Below are positions 50,839-61,616 of a DNA stretch of 64,000 nucleotides, piece by piece. The stretch spans positions 45,852,264 to 45,916,263 of the forward strand of contig CM036621.1 of assembly GCA_020746105.1 (NCBI GenBank), given 5' to 3'. Below the pieces are notes generated by a model that worked only from the letters and a program-made list of their open reading frames with translations, searched no databases and had not been told where the DNA came from. The stretch is from Trogon surrucura (Eukaryota; Chordata; Aves; Trogoniformes; Trogonidae). Position 1 is the stretch's first letter; the number at the start of each line of letters is the position of its first letter. A program made the translations under genes and the position numbers.

Positions 50839-51116
50839 TGAACACTCTGTACTGACAGTTGGGGTCCTATAACACAGGTTCTGCAGACAATATGGTTTGT
50901 GACTGAATGTTACAAGACAAATGTTAAATTCATATTTCTAGCAATGAAGTGCTTCAGAATATTTAGTGTTTCATTCTTTAGTGTATTTCATTGACTGGAA
51001 TTTAATGTTCAGTACTATACAATTCTTTGTTGTGCTACTGTGCTTTAACAAAATGTGTTCATACTTTGGCTTTTTCTTTTGATCTTTTCTTTTTCTTCTT
51101 TGTTTCTCTTTGAGCA

Positions 51117-51215
51117 CCGAAAGGAGTAACCTATCGAGCTTTTGCTGGAGGATGTTATAAATGAAAATTTAGTAACCATTCCGTCAGCTTTGCAACCTGG
51201 GCGAAGTGATGTGTG
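51117..51215 (+). promoter_or_regulatory. ADARB1: Editing-complementary arm of the ADAR2 self-editing duplex
   Basis: Read as RNA, this segment is the reverse complement, with gaps, of the region just upstream of the dsRBD exon. Pairs in register include 51124-51130 with 52495-52501 (7 bp), 51149-51153 with 52472-52476 (5 bp), 51158-51163 with 52462-52467 (6 bp), 51164-51171 with 52453-52460 (8 bp), 51188-51196 with 52427-52435 (9 bp) and 51204-51215 with 52410-52421 (12 bp). The rest is wobble or small mismatches. In rodents ADAR2 edits its own pre-mRNA at an intronic duplex whose complementary strand lies over a kilobase upstream in the same intron. This arm has that position and orientation. 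Confidence 0.88.
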
Positions 51216-52409
51216 CGTGGTAGGGGATTCTTAGGGAAGACTGAAAGCGTGACTGAAATTTGTCACTGTAAAGAGAGCTTCCACTCGGTTTGCTCTCATT
51301 TCCATTAATATTGATCACCTAGTATTGGTGTAGGTGTAATGTAGAAATTTTAAAATTTTGCAAGAGTTAGAAACACTTGACCTACTAAATTTGCCTTTTC
51401 TTTCACAACTGCCAATATAAAGCTCAAATAATTCATTTCCTTAGTTTCTTTTTGGGGGTAAAAATCAGCAGTTATTTTTTCAAGTTGCAGCAGATGTAAT
51501 TCCTTAAATATGCCTCTGACATATCACTACCTCAACTTTCTAGTTCAGAAAATAAATCGTTAAATTAATATTACAGTGCCTTTCGTCCCCATGACAGTAT
51601 CATTTTTGGGATTGCACAGATTTGTCACACTTGTATCCTACATAGTCTTCAGGGAGAACCTTTTTCATGCTTTTTCTGTTTGTGATGCTGTGACAGCAGT
51701 TTTCTTGCTTTGCAAAGAGTTACAGAATAGCTTGTGAACAACAAATATAAAGTTTCTTAGTAGAAGGCTTTGTGGAAATGCTTAAAATAGTTTTGTGGTC
51801 ATGCTGACACAGTGGGCAGCTGTATTTCCTGAGCAAACTGAGGTGAAATGAGATAAAAGTCTAGGAAAAGCGTAAAAAAAGGTTTGAATTCAGAAAATAC
51901 AAAATAGGTAAAGAGAAACAAAAGCATTCAAGCACTCTTCATTCAAGGTGTCTACTAAAAAGCTACCGAATTTTTTGTGGCTGAGATTTTATTTATGGAA
52001 TTTCTCAATTTCAGCAACTAAAATCACTGATAAAAAAAAATCAGCATGAATAAAATAAGTATAAGATAGAATTAAATACCCATCTCCTAGTACTGGTCTT
52101 ATTTTACTAACAAATAATTTTTGCTAATACTGATTCTTTCTTTTGTAGGCATATGCTACTATGTCTCACATTTCTTGTTTAAAGCATTTTTCAGGCCAAA
52201 TGTAACTTACAAGTAGAAATTTTGTTCCAGCATGATTTAAATGCAAAAAAATTATAAAATAAGCTGCAGTGTTTTTTTACTCTATATGACTGTATCAAAT
52301 GCATAGTTTGAAAACTGTTCTTGAATGTGTTACTTCTGGAACTACTGAGAGGTTGTACTGCATTATTATCATCATCCCTGATGGTATTGCAAAACGTTTA
52401 ACCTGTGAG

Positions 52410-52507
52410 CACACATCACTTAACCAGTTGCAAAGAGAGATAAAGGAATCTATAAATTTTGCATTTACAAGATCCTGCAACGAAGGCATTGTAAGTTACT
52501 CTTTCTG
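52410..52507 (+). promoter_or_regulatory. ADARB1: Self-editing arm with the edit-dependent 3' splice site
   Basis: This arm pairs with 51117-51215. It contains the dinucleotide AA at 52469-52470, and the bases from 52471 to the normal exon start at 52518 number exactly 47. In rat ADAR2, editing AA to AI makes an AG-like acceptor 47 nt upstream of the normal site. Here A52470 pairs with U51155 and A52469 with U51156, flanked by an A·C and a G·G mismatch. The 3' neighbour of A52470 is G, which suits ADAR2. Use of this acceptor shifts the reading frame and is expected to lower functional protein as negative feedback. Confidence 0.88.
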
Positions 52508-52517
52508 GGCACCGCAG

Positions 52518-53449
52518 GTTCGAGCAGCACCGATGTTAAAGAAAACCGCAACGTTGACAACGTTCCCCCCAAGGACGGTGGCGGGCAAGGCGCCGGGGAG
52601 GGGACGCAGCTCTCCAACGGCGGTGGCAGCAGCAGCCGAAAGCGTCCTTTGGAGGAGGGCAACAATGGCCACTCCAAATTTCGCCCCAAGAAGAGGAAGA
52701 AAACACCCGGCCCTGTTCTGCCAAAGAACGCCCTGATGCAACTCAATGAGATTAAACCCGGTTTACAGTACAAACTCCTCTCCCAGACAGGGCCGGTCCA
52801 CGCCCCCATGTTTGTGATGGCAGTTGAAGTCAACGGGCAGGTATTCGAGGGGTCTGGCCCGACGAAAAAGAAAGCCAAGCTTCATGCTGCCGAGAAGGCT
52901 CTGCGCTCTTTCGTCCAGTTCCCAAACGCCTCGGAAGCCCACCTGGCGATGGGGAGGACTCTGTCAGTCAACACGGACTTCACCTCCGACCAAGCGGACT
53001 TCCCCGACACCCTTTTCAATGGGTTTGAAACGCCGGTCCCTTCCGATGCTTCCTTTTACCTTGGGTCCAATGGGGACGGGTCCTTTAGCTCTAGCGGGGA
53101 CTATGGTTTGCCGTCGTCAGCCGTAGCCACCGGCCTTTCCCAGTCGCCTCTCCCCGCACCGTCGCCCTACCCTTCCGCCAGCGGGAAGAACCCCGTCATG
53201 ATCCTCAATGAGCTGCGGCCAGGGCTGAAGTACGAGTTTCTCTCGGAGAGCGGGGAGAGCCACGCCAAAAACTTTGTCATGGCCGTGGCAGTGGACGGTC
53301 AGACTTTTGAAGGCTCGGGAAGGAATAAGAAGCTGGCAAAAGCTCGGGCCGCTCAGTCGGCCTTGGCGTCCTTGTTTAACATGCAGCTGGACCAGACCCC
53401 ATCTCGACAGCCCATTCCCAGCGAGGGGCTCCAGTTACACTTACCACAG
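52518..53449 (+). CDS. ADARB1: ADARB1 exon encoding both dsRNA-binding domains
   Basis: This 932-nt exon starts after acceptor gggcaccgcag and ends at CAG|gtgaga. Its first two bases complete Ser10. It encodes residues 10-320 of the canonical product. A Ser-rich and glycine-rich lead is followed by a basic stretch KKRKK at about 67-71 (likely nuclear targeting). dsRBD1 covers about 78-141, beginning [11 protein letters not shown] and containing the RNA-contacting KKKAK at 126-130. A linker of about 90 residues includes [16 protein letters not shown]. dsRBD2 covers about 232-296, beginning [14 protein letters not shown] with [10 protein letters not shown] at 279-288. The two domains position long or imperfect RNA hairpins for deamination in the nucleus. 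Similarity to mammalian ADAR2 is very high in both domains and lower in the linker. The exon is much richer in GC than its introns. It ends in phase 0, and the next residues VLADAV follow at 60712. Confidence 0.98.
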
Positions 53450-56400
53450 GTGAGAAGCCCTTGGGGTTTTGTTGGTGTCTTTGGGTAGTGACCAAGTCAA
53501 TTCGTGTGCATCAAGTCATCTTGAACAGCGCTTTTGCTCTTTGTTTCGCTTCTGCGAGTGTGTACGCATTTATATATAGATGCATTATGTGATTTATCCA
53601 CTTATTCTGACAATTGCACGAACTCTTTGTGTTCTGTTGGACTGAGAGAAAGCTTTGGTGCTGATGCTTTCAGGCTTGATCATATCACGTAAGAGAGCAC
53701 CAAGCCCAGTGCAGTGCCAGCTTGGATTATGGTTTGTGCTGAGGAAAGGTTGAACTGCTGCCTCTCATAGGCAGCAAGACTTCGATGGAGTTCAGGTCAG
53801 AATTACTGCTATAAGATTATTATTTGATACAACAGTTTTTAGTGGAGAAGATAATAGTTCTCTTCTGCAAACTGAAATTGTTGACATTAATGGAGCTGAG
53901 TAGTGGAAGTCAAGGACAGATTAAGTGAGGCTGATGCAGTCGCTGTGTATTTCCAGGGTCTAAATAATTGACGCACTTGCAGTACACGCATCCAAGATAC
54001 GTGCTGTCACCTAGAGGATTGTGTTCTGATCAAATGAGTTAATAAGTATGTGTTAGTTACTTAGGCAAGTACATCTGGATAAGAAATAGTTTAAATTAAA
54101 TAACTAATGAACTAGGGAAAGTGGCAAACATACCAGCAAAGAAACTTAAAGTAGCTAGAAGGGAGTAGGTTTTTTTTAATGAAGAAAAATTCTCCCTTGT
54201 TTGCTTGCTTATGTTCCTCTCTAATCAGAGTACAGTAATGATTGTTTGACTGTCCCCTTATTCCTGCCTCTCTTGAGTCTTTTTTAATGCTATTATATGG
54301 CTGTCTAAATTCAAATACCTGCTTGTGACTTTTTTGCAACTTTCTATCTGAGAATTTCAAGGGTTTGACCTTTTTTATCTCAAAAACATTGTTTCAGATT
54401 TCATTAAAAATGCAAGAGACTGGTCCGATTTGATAAAACAGGGTTAAAGAGTGTAAGGAGATGTGACTTTTAAGTGTGTTGTTTTCTCAAAATAGATGGA
54501 CAATGTTCATCATTTAGAAATTCCTATATACTTTCTCTTTTAATGTTGCACAATTATTGCATTACTAATGATTATTTCCTTAACTTTCAAATCTAGTTTC
54601 ATGCTGTTTCAGGTAGTTGTATTTTCTTCCATAGATTCAGTAATTTCAGACTTCATTCTTGGCTGTGATTTTGGCCTCAGACACCAAAAAAAATTCCCTG
54701 TTGGTAATTTATGTGTTATTAATTCCTGAGTCAGTAAAATGGTGAAAATTTGAACTGAAATAGGCAAGTGGGAAACAGCAGGAGGTGAGACATGAAAGAG
54801 GTGTCGTTCTAAGAAGGTTAAGTCGTTTCTCCGCTCAGCAGCCCAACATGAAAGAGCTTGCACAGCCTCTTTTTTTTTAAGGGACTTTGATGGATCTCTG
54901 GGCAGTGATGAGTTTTTCTGAGCTCCTTGCCTTTGTCAGGTGTTGACCAAGTCCTGTCCCACAGCTTATGGGGTGACCAAGGCATTTGGACCTACAGTAC
55001 AGTATTAAATAACAAAAAAGGAGCCCATGCAAACACTATTTTTAGTTTTTTCCAGTGCTCCTACCATACCTGTATTGTGTACAACAAAGCATGCCCCAGG
55101 GCTAGCATGCGTTTCACCTGTCTTACAGGTGTGCACCAAAAAAGGCTACTCTGGTGTGGGGAAGAGCCCAGTGGGCTTTGGGACGTGCTGGGTGGGAAGG
55201 AGGAGGTTGCTGGTGCTGCCTCGTGTAGACCCAGTCCGAAGTTACTTACTTATTCAGAGGCTTTTGAACAACTTGTCATCAGGATGTCGTCATCCTTTCT
55301 GCACTTTGCTGTATTGTATTACTCTTAATTATAATTAGGTGGCAGGTTAATGGAATTATATCAGGTCTGTCACATATTAGTGATTTCATCTGGTAGGTAT
55401 TAATGATTAATAACGAATTTAAGCATTTGTGATGTTTTCAGGCCCTGCTTTATTTATCTTCCTTTTTTTTTTTTAACTCTGTGAGTTGTTTTATTTTTTC
55501 ATAGAGTGTTTACACAGAACGTGTAAAGATGTTAAGTTTGGAGATAATCCTAAAGTGGGTGAAGTCACAAACATTGTAGAGTACAGGAATGATATAAATG
55601 AGGGTGGGATTTGTTATAACCCATACATCATATAAAATGCTGATTGCGTTAGAAGCTGGAAGCACAGAAGGGGAGGAAATATCCAAACACCAAACGCTTA
55701 GTGAAAATTGCAAAAGTACGGGGTAGTTGTGCCAATGAAGACGTCAGAATTGTGTTCCTGGGCGACAGGTTCAAAACCTGCCTGTAGCTGGTGTGTTGAT
55801 TCATGGTGCCTCATGAAAAAAAAAAAAGGTAGAGCAGAAAGAGTTGAGAGGTAGAGATGATCCCCGCTCCAGTGGTGGTTGTGAGTATTGGCTGAAATGG
55901 GTATCTCTGATCCAACGACTCCCGATAGCTGCAGACACTTCGAGGAAAATTAAATGTGGAAATACACGTGCAAGCTTTCAGATGGCACAGAAGGGCAGGT
56001 GAGCTTACAAAATGGGCATGGGTATAATCTTATGGTCTGCAGAGTGGGTTATCAAGGCGCTGATCCCGTGGTTTAATACATGTAAAACCAGTGGCAAAGC
56101 AAGCTTGTCTGCTTGCTTACAGCGTGACCTTTTCTGAGGGATGAAGCAACGTTGCCTGCGGTGAGGAAAGTCTTTCTTTGCTGGGCAAGTGAGTTAAAGC
56201 CAGTAAGTGACTCAACATGTGCTTTGGAGCGGAGGAAAATGTTCTGCTGAGAAAAATCAACCCTTGTACTGTTATCACCTTGGCAGCAAGCATGTTAAAA
56301 TGAAAGAGGTTGTCAGTCTTGCATTGTAGAGATGTGCCTCTCCAGAACAAACATTTTTATGGTTAGTAAATTAGTAGCCATCCTCTGACCACTTGATGCA

Positions 56401-59400
56401 AGGACGTGTCTTGTGTTCTGCACTAAGCCACAGGACATATCAAGGGCCCAAAAAATGGGTGTCCTTAAAGTTTTACTATTTTCCACAGACAGAAAATGCG
56501 TGTTTCAGCATACTTACATTAATATAATTAAAAAATTTAAATGTGTGGCTTGTCATAAGTCTGCAGAGTTGGTAGGTGATGAGAACTGGAGAAAATGCTG
56601 AGGTGTGAACAGTCTTATAAAATCACTTCTGAAAACAAAGGGGTCTCATGTTCATAGATGAAGCATGGAAGTTGATGCGGGCAGGTTTTTGAGAAGAGTT
56701 AGTGCCAAGTACCAGTCTGATTTCTGGGACAAAGAGTAGTGTTGAGCACTCAGCCACAGCAAGAGCCGCACCAGGCCAGGCAAAAGCTCCTTCGCACACG
56801 TTGGCCCGTGCCTGGTGCCATGTCCCTGGCAGCAGCCTCAGCGCTGGGAAGGGGGATGTTTACGGGGGATGCTGGTGCTGGCTGAGGCCATCTCCACCCG
56901 CAGAGCTGGTCCCACTGCTGAGCATCACCTTGGACATCTCAGGAGATGGGACGAAGGCATCCCTGGACGTCTCAGGACCGGCAGGTGCTCTGTTGGACTT
57001 CCCTATTTCTTCATTATTTTTCATGTCTTTATAAAAAAAAAATGTAGAAGAATTATTCAAATATAGAAAAGATGTACAAATTAATGATGAAAATGGTTGG
57101 AGATCTGGGAAAGCTGCTTCCGCAGAGGCACTGTAGAGCTTAAGGCAGTTTATAGCAGCAGACTGCTTAGTATGTGCAGAGCAAGAATGTAGCAGATTTG
57201 AAGCTAGCAAAAGTATATTGCTGAATATATTTGTTGGAATAAATGAATTATATGTTGGAGTAATTGGTGTGGAATTGGAAGAAATGTAAAAGATACATCT
57301 GCATAAGCAGCGAGCGACTCTCCTGCCAGGCAGGACTTTCTTTAAATAAATACAGGAAACTTTGGAGCAATAGAAACTAATTTTATTAATGTAGATACGT
57401 TTCTGCCCTCTCTGAGTTGTATGTGCTGATTACTGTCAGAGGAGAGGTATTGGACCTGGCTGAATTTGTTTTTACTTACTGTGAGCACTGCCACTGCTCA
57501 TCAGCTTGTGCAGGTTCACGTAAGATTTGAACTATGAAGGTAAGAAGAAATAAAGCCGAGGGAGAACGTTTGTGCTTGAGAAGGATCGCTGGAGATCCAA
57601 CATCGCTACAAGGCGCATGTTAACCAAAATCAGTCCGTATGTGTGGAAAAGAAGTGGGTTCTCTGTAACTTCATCAGAGAAAGGAACAATGCACCCAAAA
57701 ATAGCTTTGAGCTCACACGCCTTAATGAGCAAACTGTCAGCTATTTTAGGTCTTTCCTTTTTTGAATTACCCAGCTCTGAATAGTGATTAACTGCAGGAG
57801 CGGGCGTAGAGGAACAGTGTGTCAGATGTTAGGGCAGTCAGTGGGAAGGTGAGACTGGAGTTCAATTTCTGTTCCAATTAATATTTATATGTATGAAAGC
57901 GTGTAGAGTCAGAATGAGAAGTGAAAGATCCTTACTTAGGCGGATCACTGGCCTGGGCTTCATGTGGAGACAGTTTCAAGTCCTTGGTTTTGAGAGGAGG
58001 ACAGCAAGGCCAGTAAGTCCCCTACAGTGATCTGTTCCTAGCCTGCCTTATTCCCATTTCTTCCATGTTCTTCGTAACTCTTAACTATGTTAATGTAGTA
58101 GACCACCTGGAAGAAAAGGATAATTCTTCTGATGTATCATGTGAGTATTGTTATAAAAGACCAAAACCTTAGTAATAGTGTTAATAGTGTTTATTCCTCA
58201 CCACCCACCTGTTATCATGCAACTTGAGTTTCAAGTATATATAAATCGTTAATAAATCTGCCTGTTTTCTGGTGGATATTTCCCCCCCCACCCTAGCATT
58301 CCTCCCATATTGTTTGCATCTCCAGCAGTCATTTTCTCTCTTGAGTTCTGCTTAGTCCTTCTTATCAACCCTGCCCAGTGCCTGGCTTCATATTCATTCA
58401 AGCGTTTTCAGGTTTTCTTCCCAGCAGCTTAGTTCCACACTGTTGGAGATGCAGCCCCATCCCATCCTTCTGTGCCAGCTTACATCTTCCCAGAGGGACT
58501 CACTGTGCTTTCAGTTGTATACCTACACCACAGTCTCCTCCACTTTGCTTATTATGTGAAAAAAGTAGGATTTTTTTTTGAAAAAGCTCATCATTGGAGA
58601 ATACTCCTCCAGTTATCAGCCTTAATGCTCTTTTTTTTTTCTTTCTTCTTTTTTTTTGGAGAAGAGGTGTTTTATTACATGTTTATTACATCTATGTCAA
58701 GCCTTTCTGGCAGGCTTTGAAGCCTCTCTGAAGCATATATTCTCTTTGTGGATCAGGTCCATCCCTGTTTGGAAATGTGTGTTTCACTAGTATATTATTC
58801 TGTCATAATGTCATTCAGCACAATTTTACATTGCCTGGTAGTTTGTCAGCTGTCAGACATGTTCTTCTGTGCAGCACATCATGATGTAAGGTAGAGCAGA
58901 AAAATACATATATTCCAGAAATGAGAGCATAAAACTTGGAGCTGGGAGGCAGTATCCATGATCATGCAGTGGGACTATGGATAAAACACTGGAATGGGGA
59001 CTCTTCCTTCTTGGCCCTGCCTGTGTGGCTGTGGGAGAGTAAATAATTTAAGCCTTTTGCCTATTGGTTTTCCATTTCCAAACCCAGGGTGGTAATAAAA
59101 CTGTTGCTCGTTGTTTTTCTTTTGTATATTTACAAAAGCTTTCTGTGTTAGGTAAGTACTAGCAGAGTTAAACGCAGATTTTTGCGCTGCGTGGTCATGG
59201 TGCTGTCAGAGCACGGACTGTAACACAATTTTGGGTCCAGCAACAAAAAGACCTTTTTTGAAAATCAGTGCCTGACCAGACACCTTCATAGCCTTTGAGC
59301 AAAATTGCGTTCCTGAAAAATTTCTCCATCTGTTGGTAAGAATTTTCTGAGTTGCAGTCCCTTCAAATGCATCAAGAAAATTTCTATTTGCAATGTCAAG

Positions 59401-60711
59401 AATCTTTGGACTCTACAAGTTGTGTAATTGCAGAACGTTGACCAACACCTGGTGCAGATGTGACCTCAGTTACCACTGGCTGCTGGTGGCTGTTTCCAGA
59501 CAGATTCTTGGAAAACGATGTCAAGCTCCAAAATCACAACATGTGAGCTTTAATTACTGCTTCCTTGGCTGCTAAAGCTTTTCCAGAAGGAAGTTAACAC
59601 TGAGAGCACCTCCACGTTATATCTAGGCTTTTGATTCTTGTGAGTGTCATGAAGAAAACGATACTCCAGGGTAGGCAAGGGCTGTCCGCTCCTCTCCAGC
59701 TGCTGGTCCCGGTGCTGGTGGCAGAAGGGTGGGGAAGGGCTGCCCTGTCTCTCCTGCCAGCCTTAGGACTGCTGGTCACACCATCTGTGTTTGTGTAGAT
59801 TGCCCCAGATGTCAGGTTTTTTCCAGGTGAAAATCCAAGGATTTAATCTTTACTCATCTCTCCTAGTTGTTAGAATTCCAACTGCCTTAAAAACGGCAGG
59901 TGAGATTACCTGCAGCATCGATCAACAAGAGCAGGGCTGGTATTTTGAAGTTCTTCTTAACATTAGAAGTTAGCCCTCCGGACCGATGTTGCTCCTTAAC
60001 CCTGCTGGCAAGATACAAGGCTATGACTGTTATTGTTCAAGTTTTCCTGAAGGTGAAAGAGCTAAGTCCTTCCTGATTTTGAGAGAGAGCTTATTCTGGG
60101 TTATACGTTGACATTTCTATTCCGAAATTTGAATATGTCTTGTAAAAATAAGATACAGACAGTGTTTAACCAGGGTTGAAAACAGATTCGTTCTTACTTA
60201 TGTAATAGCTAAATAATGAATTTGTTTGTTATAAAAAGTTTACATGTTGGTTTGAGGAGTCTGTTTTTTTGCGCTTCAATCTTCTTGTCAGGTCCAATGT
60301 TGAGGATACTGAAATGATGTGTTTTGAGTTTTGAGCACGAACGTACAGACTTATCTGTCTATCCAGTTGTTCTCCTAAGCCTCAAATGTTCATAACGATC
60401 ATGAGCATTGGGTGCTTTGATACTTGGCTTAGGGCTGACTGACCCTGTTTTAATAGACGTGGAGCATACAGCAGAGCTCTGCTTCCACTTGTAAAGAGCT
60501 GCGAATGCTCAGTATACCTGAAAATCGGACCCAGCCGCCTCCTCGACATCCTGCTGATGCCTCAATGTCCATTTTTAATGGGAACAACAAAAACTCGTTC
60601 CATTTATTATGTCAGATCATTTAAAAGTGCAAATCTTTATAACCTAATGCTGCTGTAATTTTGAAATTACCTGTTTATTTTTCTAATGTGCGCTTCTGTG
60701 TGATCCTACAG
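53450..60711 (+). other. ADARB1: Intron after the dsRBD exon (7,262 bp)
   Basis: AT-rich unique intronic sequence. I see no exon, no clear CR1 and no RNA gene. Several poly-T tracts (for example 55465-55475 and around 58631-58657) and a C-rich patch near 58283 occur. Short open frames here have no recognisable domains. Confidence 0.7.
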
Positions 60712-60826
60712 GTTTTAGCTGATGCTGTTGCACGCTTGGTTGTAGATAAATTCAGTGATTTGACAGAAAATTTCACATCTCCACATGCACGTAGAAAAGT
60801 CCTTGCTGGAATTGTCATGACAACAG
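60712..60826 (+). CDS. ADARB1: ADARB1 exon: start of the deaminase region
   Basis: This 115-nt exon lies between acceptor tgatcctacag and donor ACAACAG|gtaaat. It encodes 38 residues plus one base (residues 321-358), starting VLADAVARLV and including the SPHARRKVLAG motif with MTT before the junction. This is the N-terminal edge of the adenosine deaminase domain of ADAR2-type enzymes; mammalian ADAR2 has nearly the same sequence here. The phase-1 junction (ACA ACA G|) should continue with a Gly-Thr sequence in the next exon. The catalytic His-Ala-Glu and the zinc-binding cysteines are in later exons, which are not in this window, so the gene is cut by the right edge. ADAR2 proteins are about 700 residues, so roughly half the protein is visible. 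Confidence 0.97.
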
Positions 60827-61503
60827 GTAAATAAAAAACAAAATATATTATTTTAACTCCTTAAATACAGAAGTTCTGTTTGCATTCTAGGAAACTATCT
60901 TTTTTCAGTCAACCAGTGTTGAAATATATTTTTACTGGTTAATCTCTTAAGGCGCACAATTAAATCTTGACTAAAGGTAATTACAGGAAAATTAGACCTA
61001 CAATACTTGTGTTTTCACAGAGTTCCTGTCTTCTGACTGACTGAGACATCTGAGATAACTCATGGTCTACAAAATACATGTACCTTTTAAAATTAACCCT
61101 GCAACTTTTTGAAAGTAAATCTAAATTTTACCGCATTGGTCACACAGATGGCTTTTCTTGGGTTTTTAGCATATTATGTAAGAAATTACACTTGCTTTCC
61201 AAGTTTTCGAGGTTTTGTACTTTGTTGTTCTTACTGTGTTTTATTCTTAGTCTTTTGCGTTTCAGTCATTCTAGTAAAAATACCTGAAGAACGCAACTGG
61301 TGTTTTGGCAGCTGACACTGGCGTGCAAGTACAAGCAGCAGCGACGTCGTGGCTCTCTGCTGGCACGAGATCCGTGCTCTGCCATGTCACCATCCATGGA
61401 CAGGGGAGCGTGACAGGGGGGCAGTGTGGCACAAACTCTGTTGCAAGACATCCGTGGTGGGCTGACCCTGGCCAGCAGTCAAACACCCAGCCAGCCTGTC
61501 GCT
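60827..61503 (+). other. ADARB1: Start of the next ADARB1 intron
   Basis: Intronic AT-rich sequence with no recognised feature. The next ADARB1 exon (expected to start with codons for Thr-Asp-Val-Lys) is not found before the window ends. Confidence 0.7.
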
Positions 61504-61550
61504 TAGAATCATAGAACATTTTCAACAATTTCCAGCCTTTGTCCCAGCCC
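61504..61550 (-). mobile_element. CR1 tail fragment, reverse orientation
   Basis: Short reverse-complement CR1 3' tail (agaatcatagaacattttc followed by 'caatttccagcc'). It lies head-to-head with the much larger forward CR1 copy that begins about 70 bp further on. Confidence 0.65.
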
Positions 61551-61616
61551 GAAAAGCCATGCTCTTTTTTCCTCCTTAGCTTCCCATGCCATCTCCTCAC
61601 TGAAACATTTCATCTG

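Larger units (their letters stand above)
45240..51116 (+). other. ADARB1: Left part of the intron upstream of the dsRBD exon
   Basis: AT-rich intron with a forward CR1 (48753-49038), a candidate exon-like segment (50054-50325), an AT palindrome (50784-50838) and several homopolymers (for example near 47255-47270 and 48497-48522). No further coding exon is recognised. The right part of this intron contains the self-editing duplex arms. Confidence 0.65.

Noticed and set aside
52299-52736. 145-codon open frame spanning the intron/exon boundary before the dsRBD exon
   Set aside because: Not an independent gene. It is the alternative frame read only if the +47 acceptor is used, so it is treated under the self-editing switch.
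55741-55790. tRNA-like T-arm string (ggttcaaaacctgcc)
   Set aside because: No acceptor stem, D-arm or anticodon arm fits around it.
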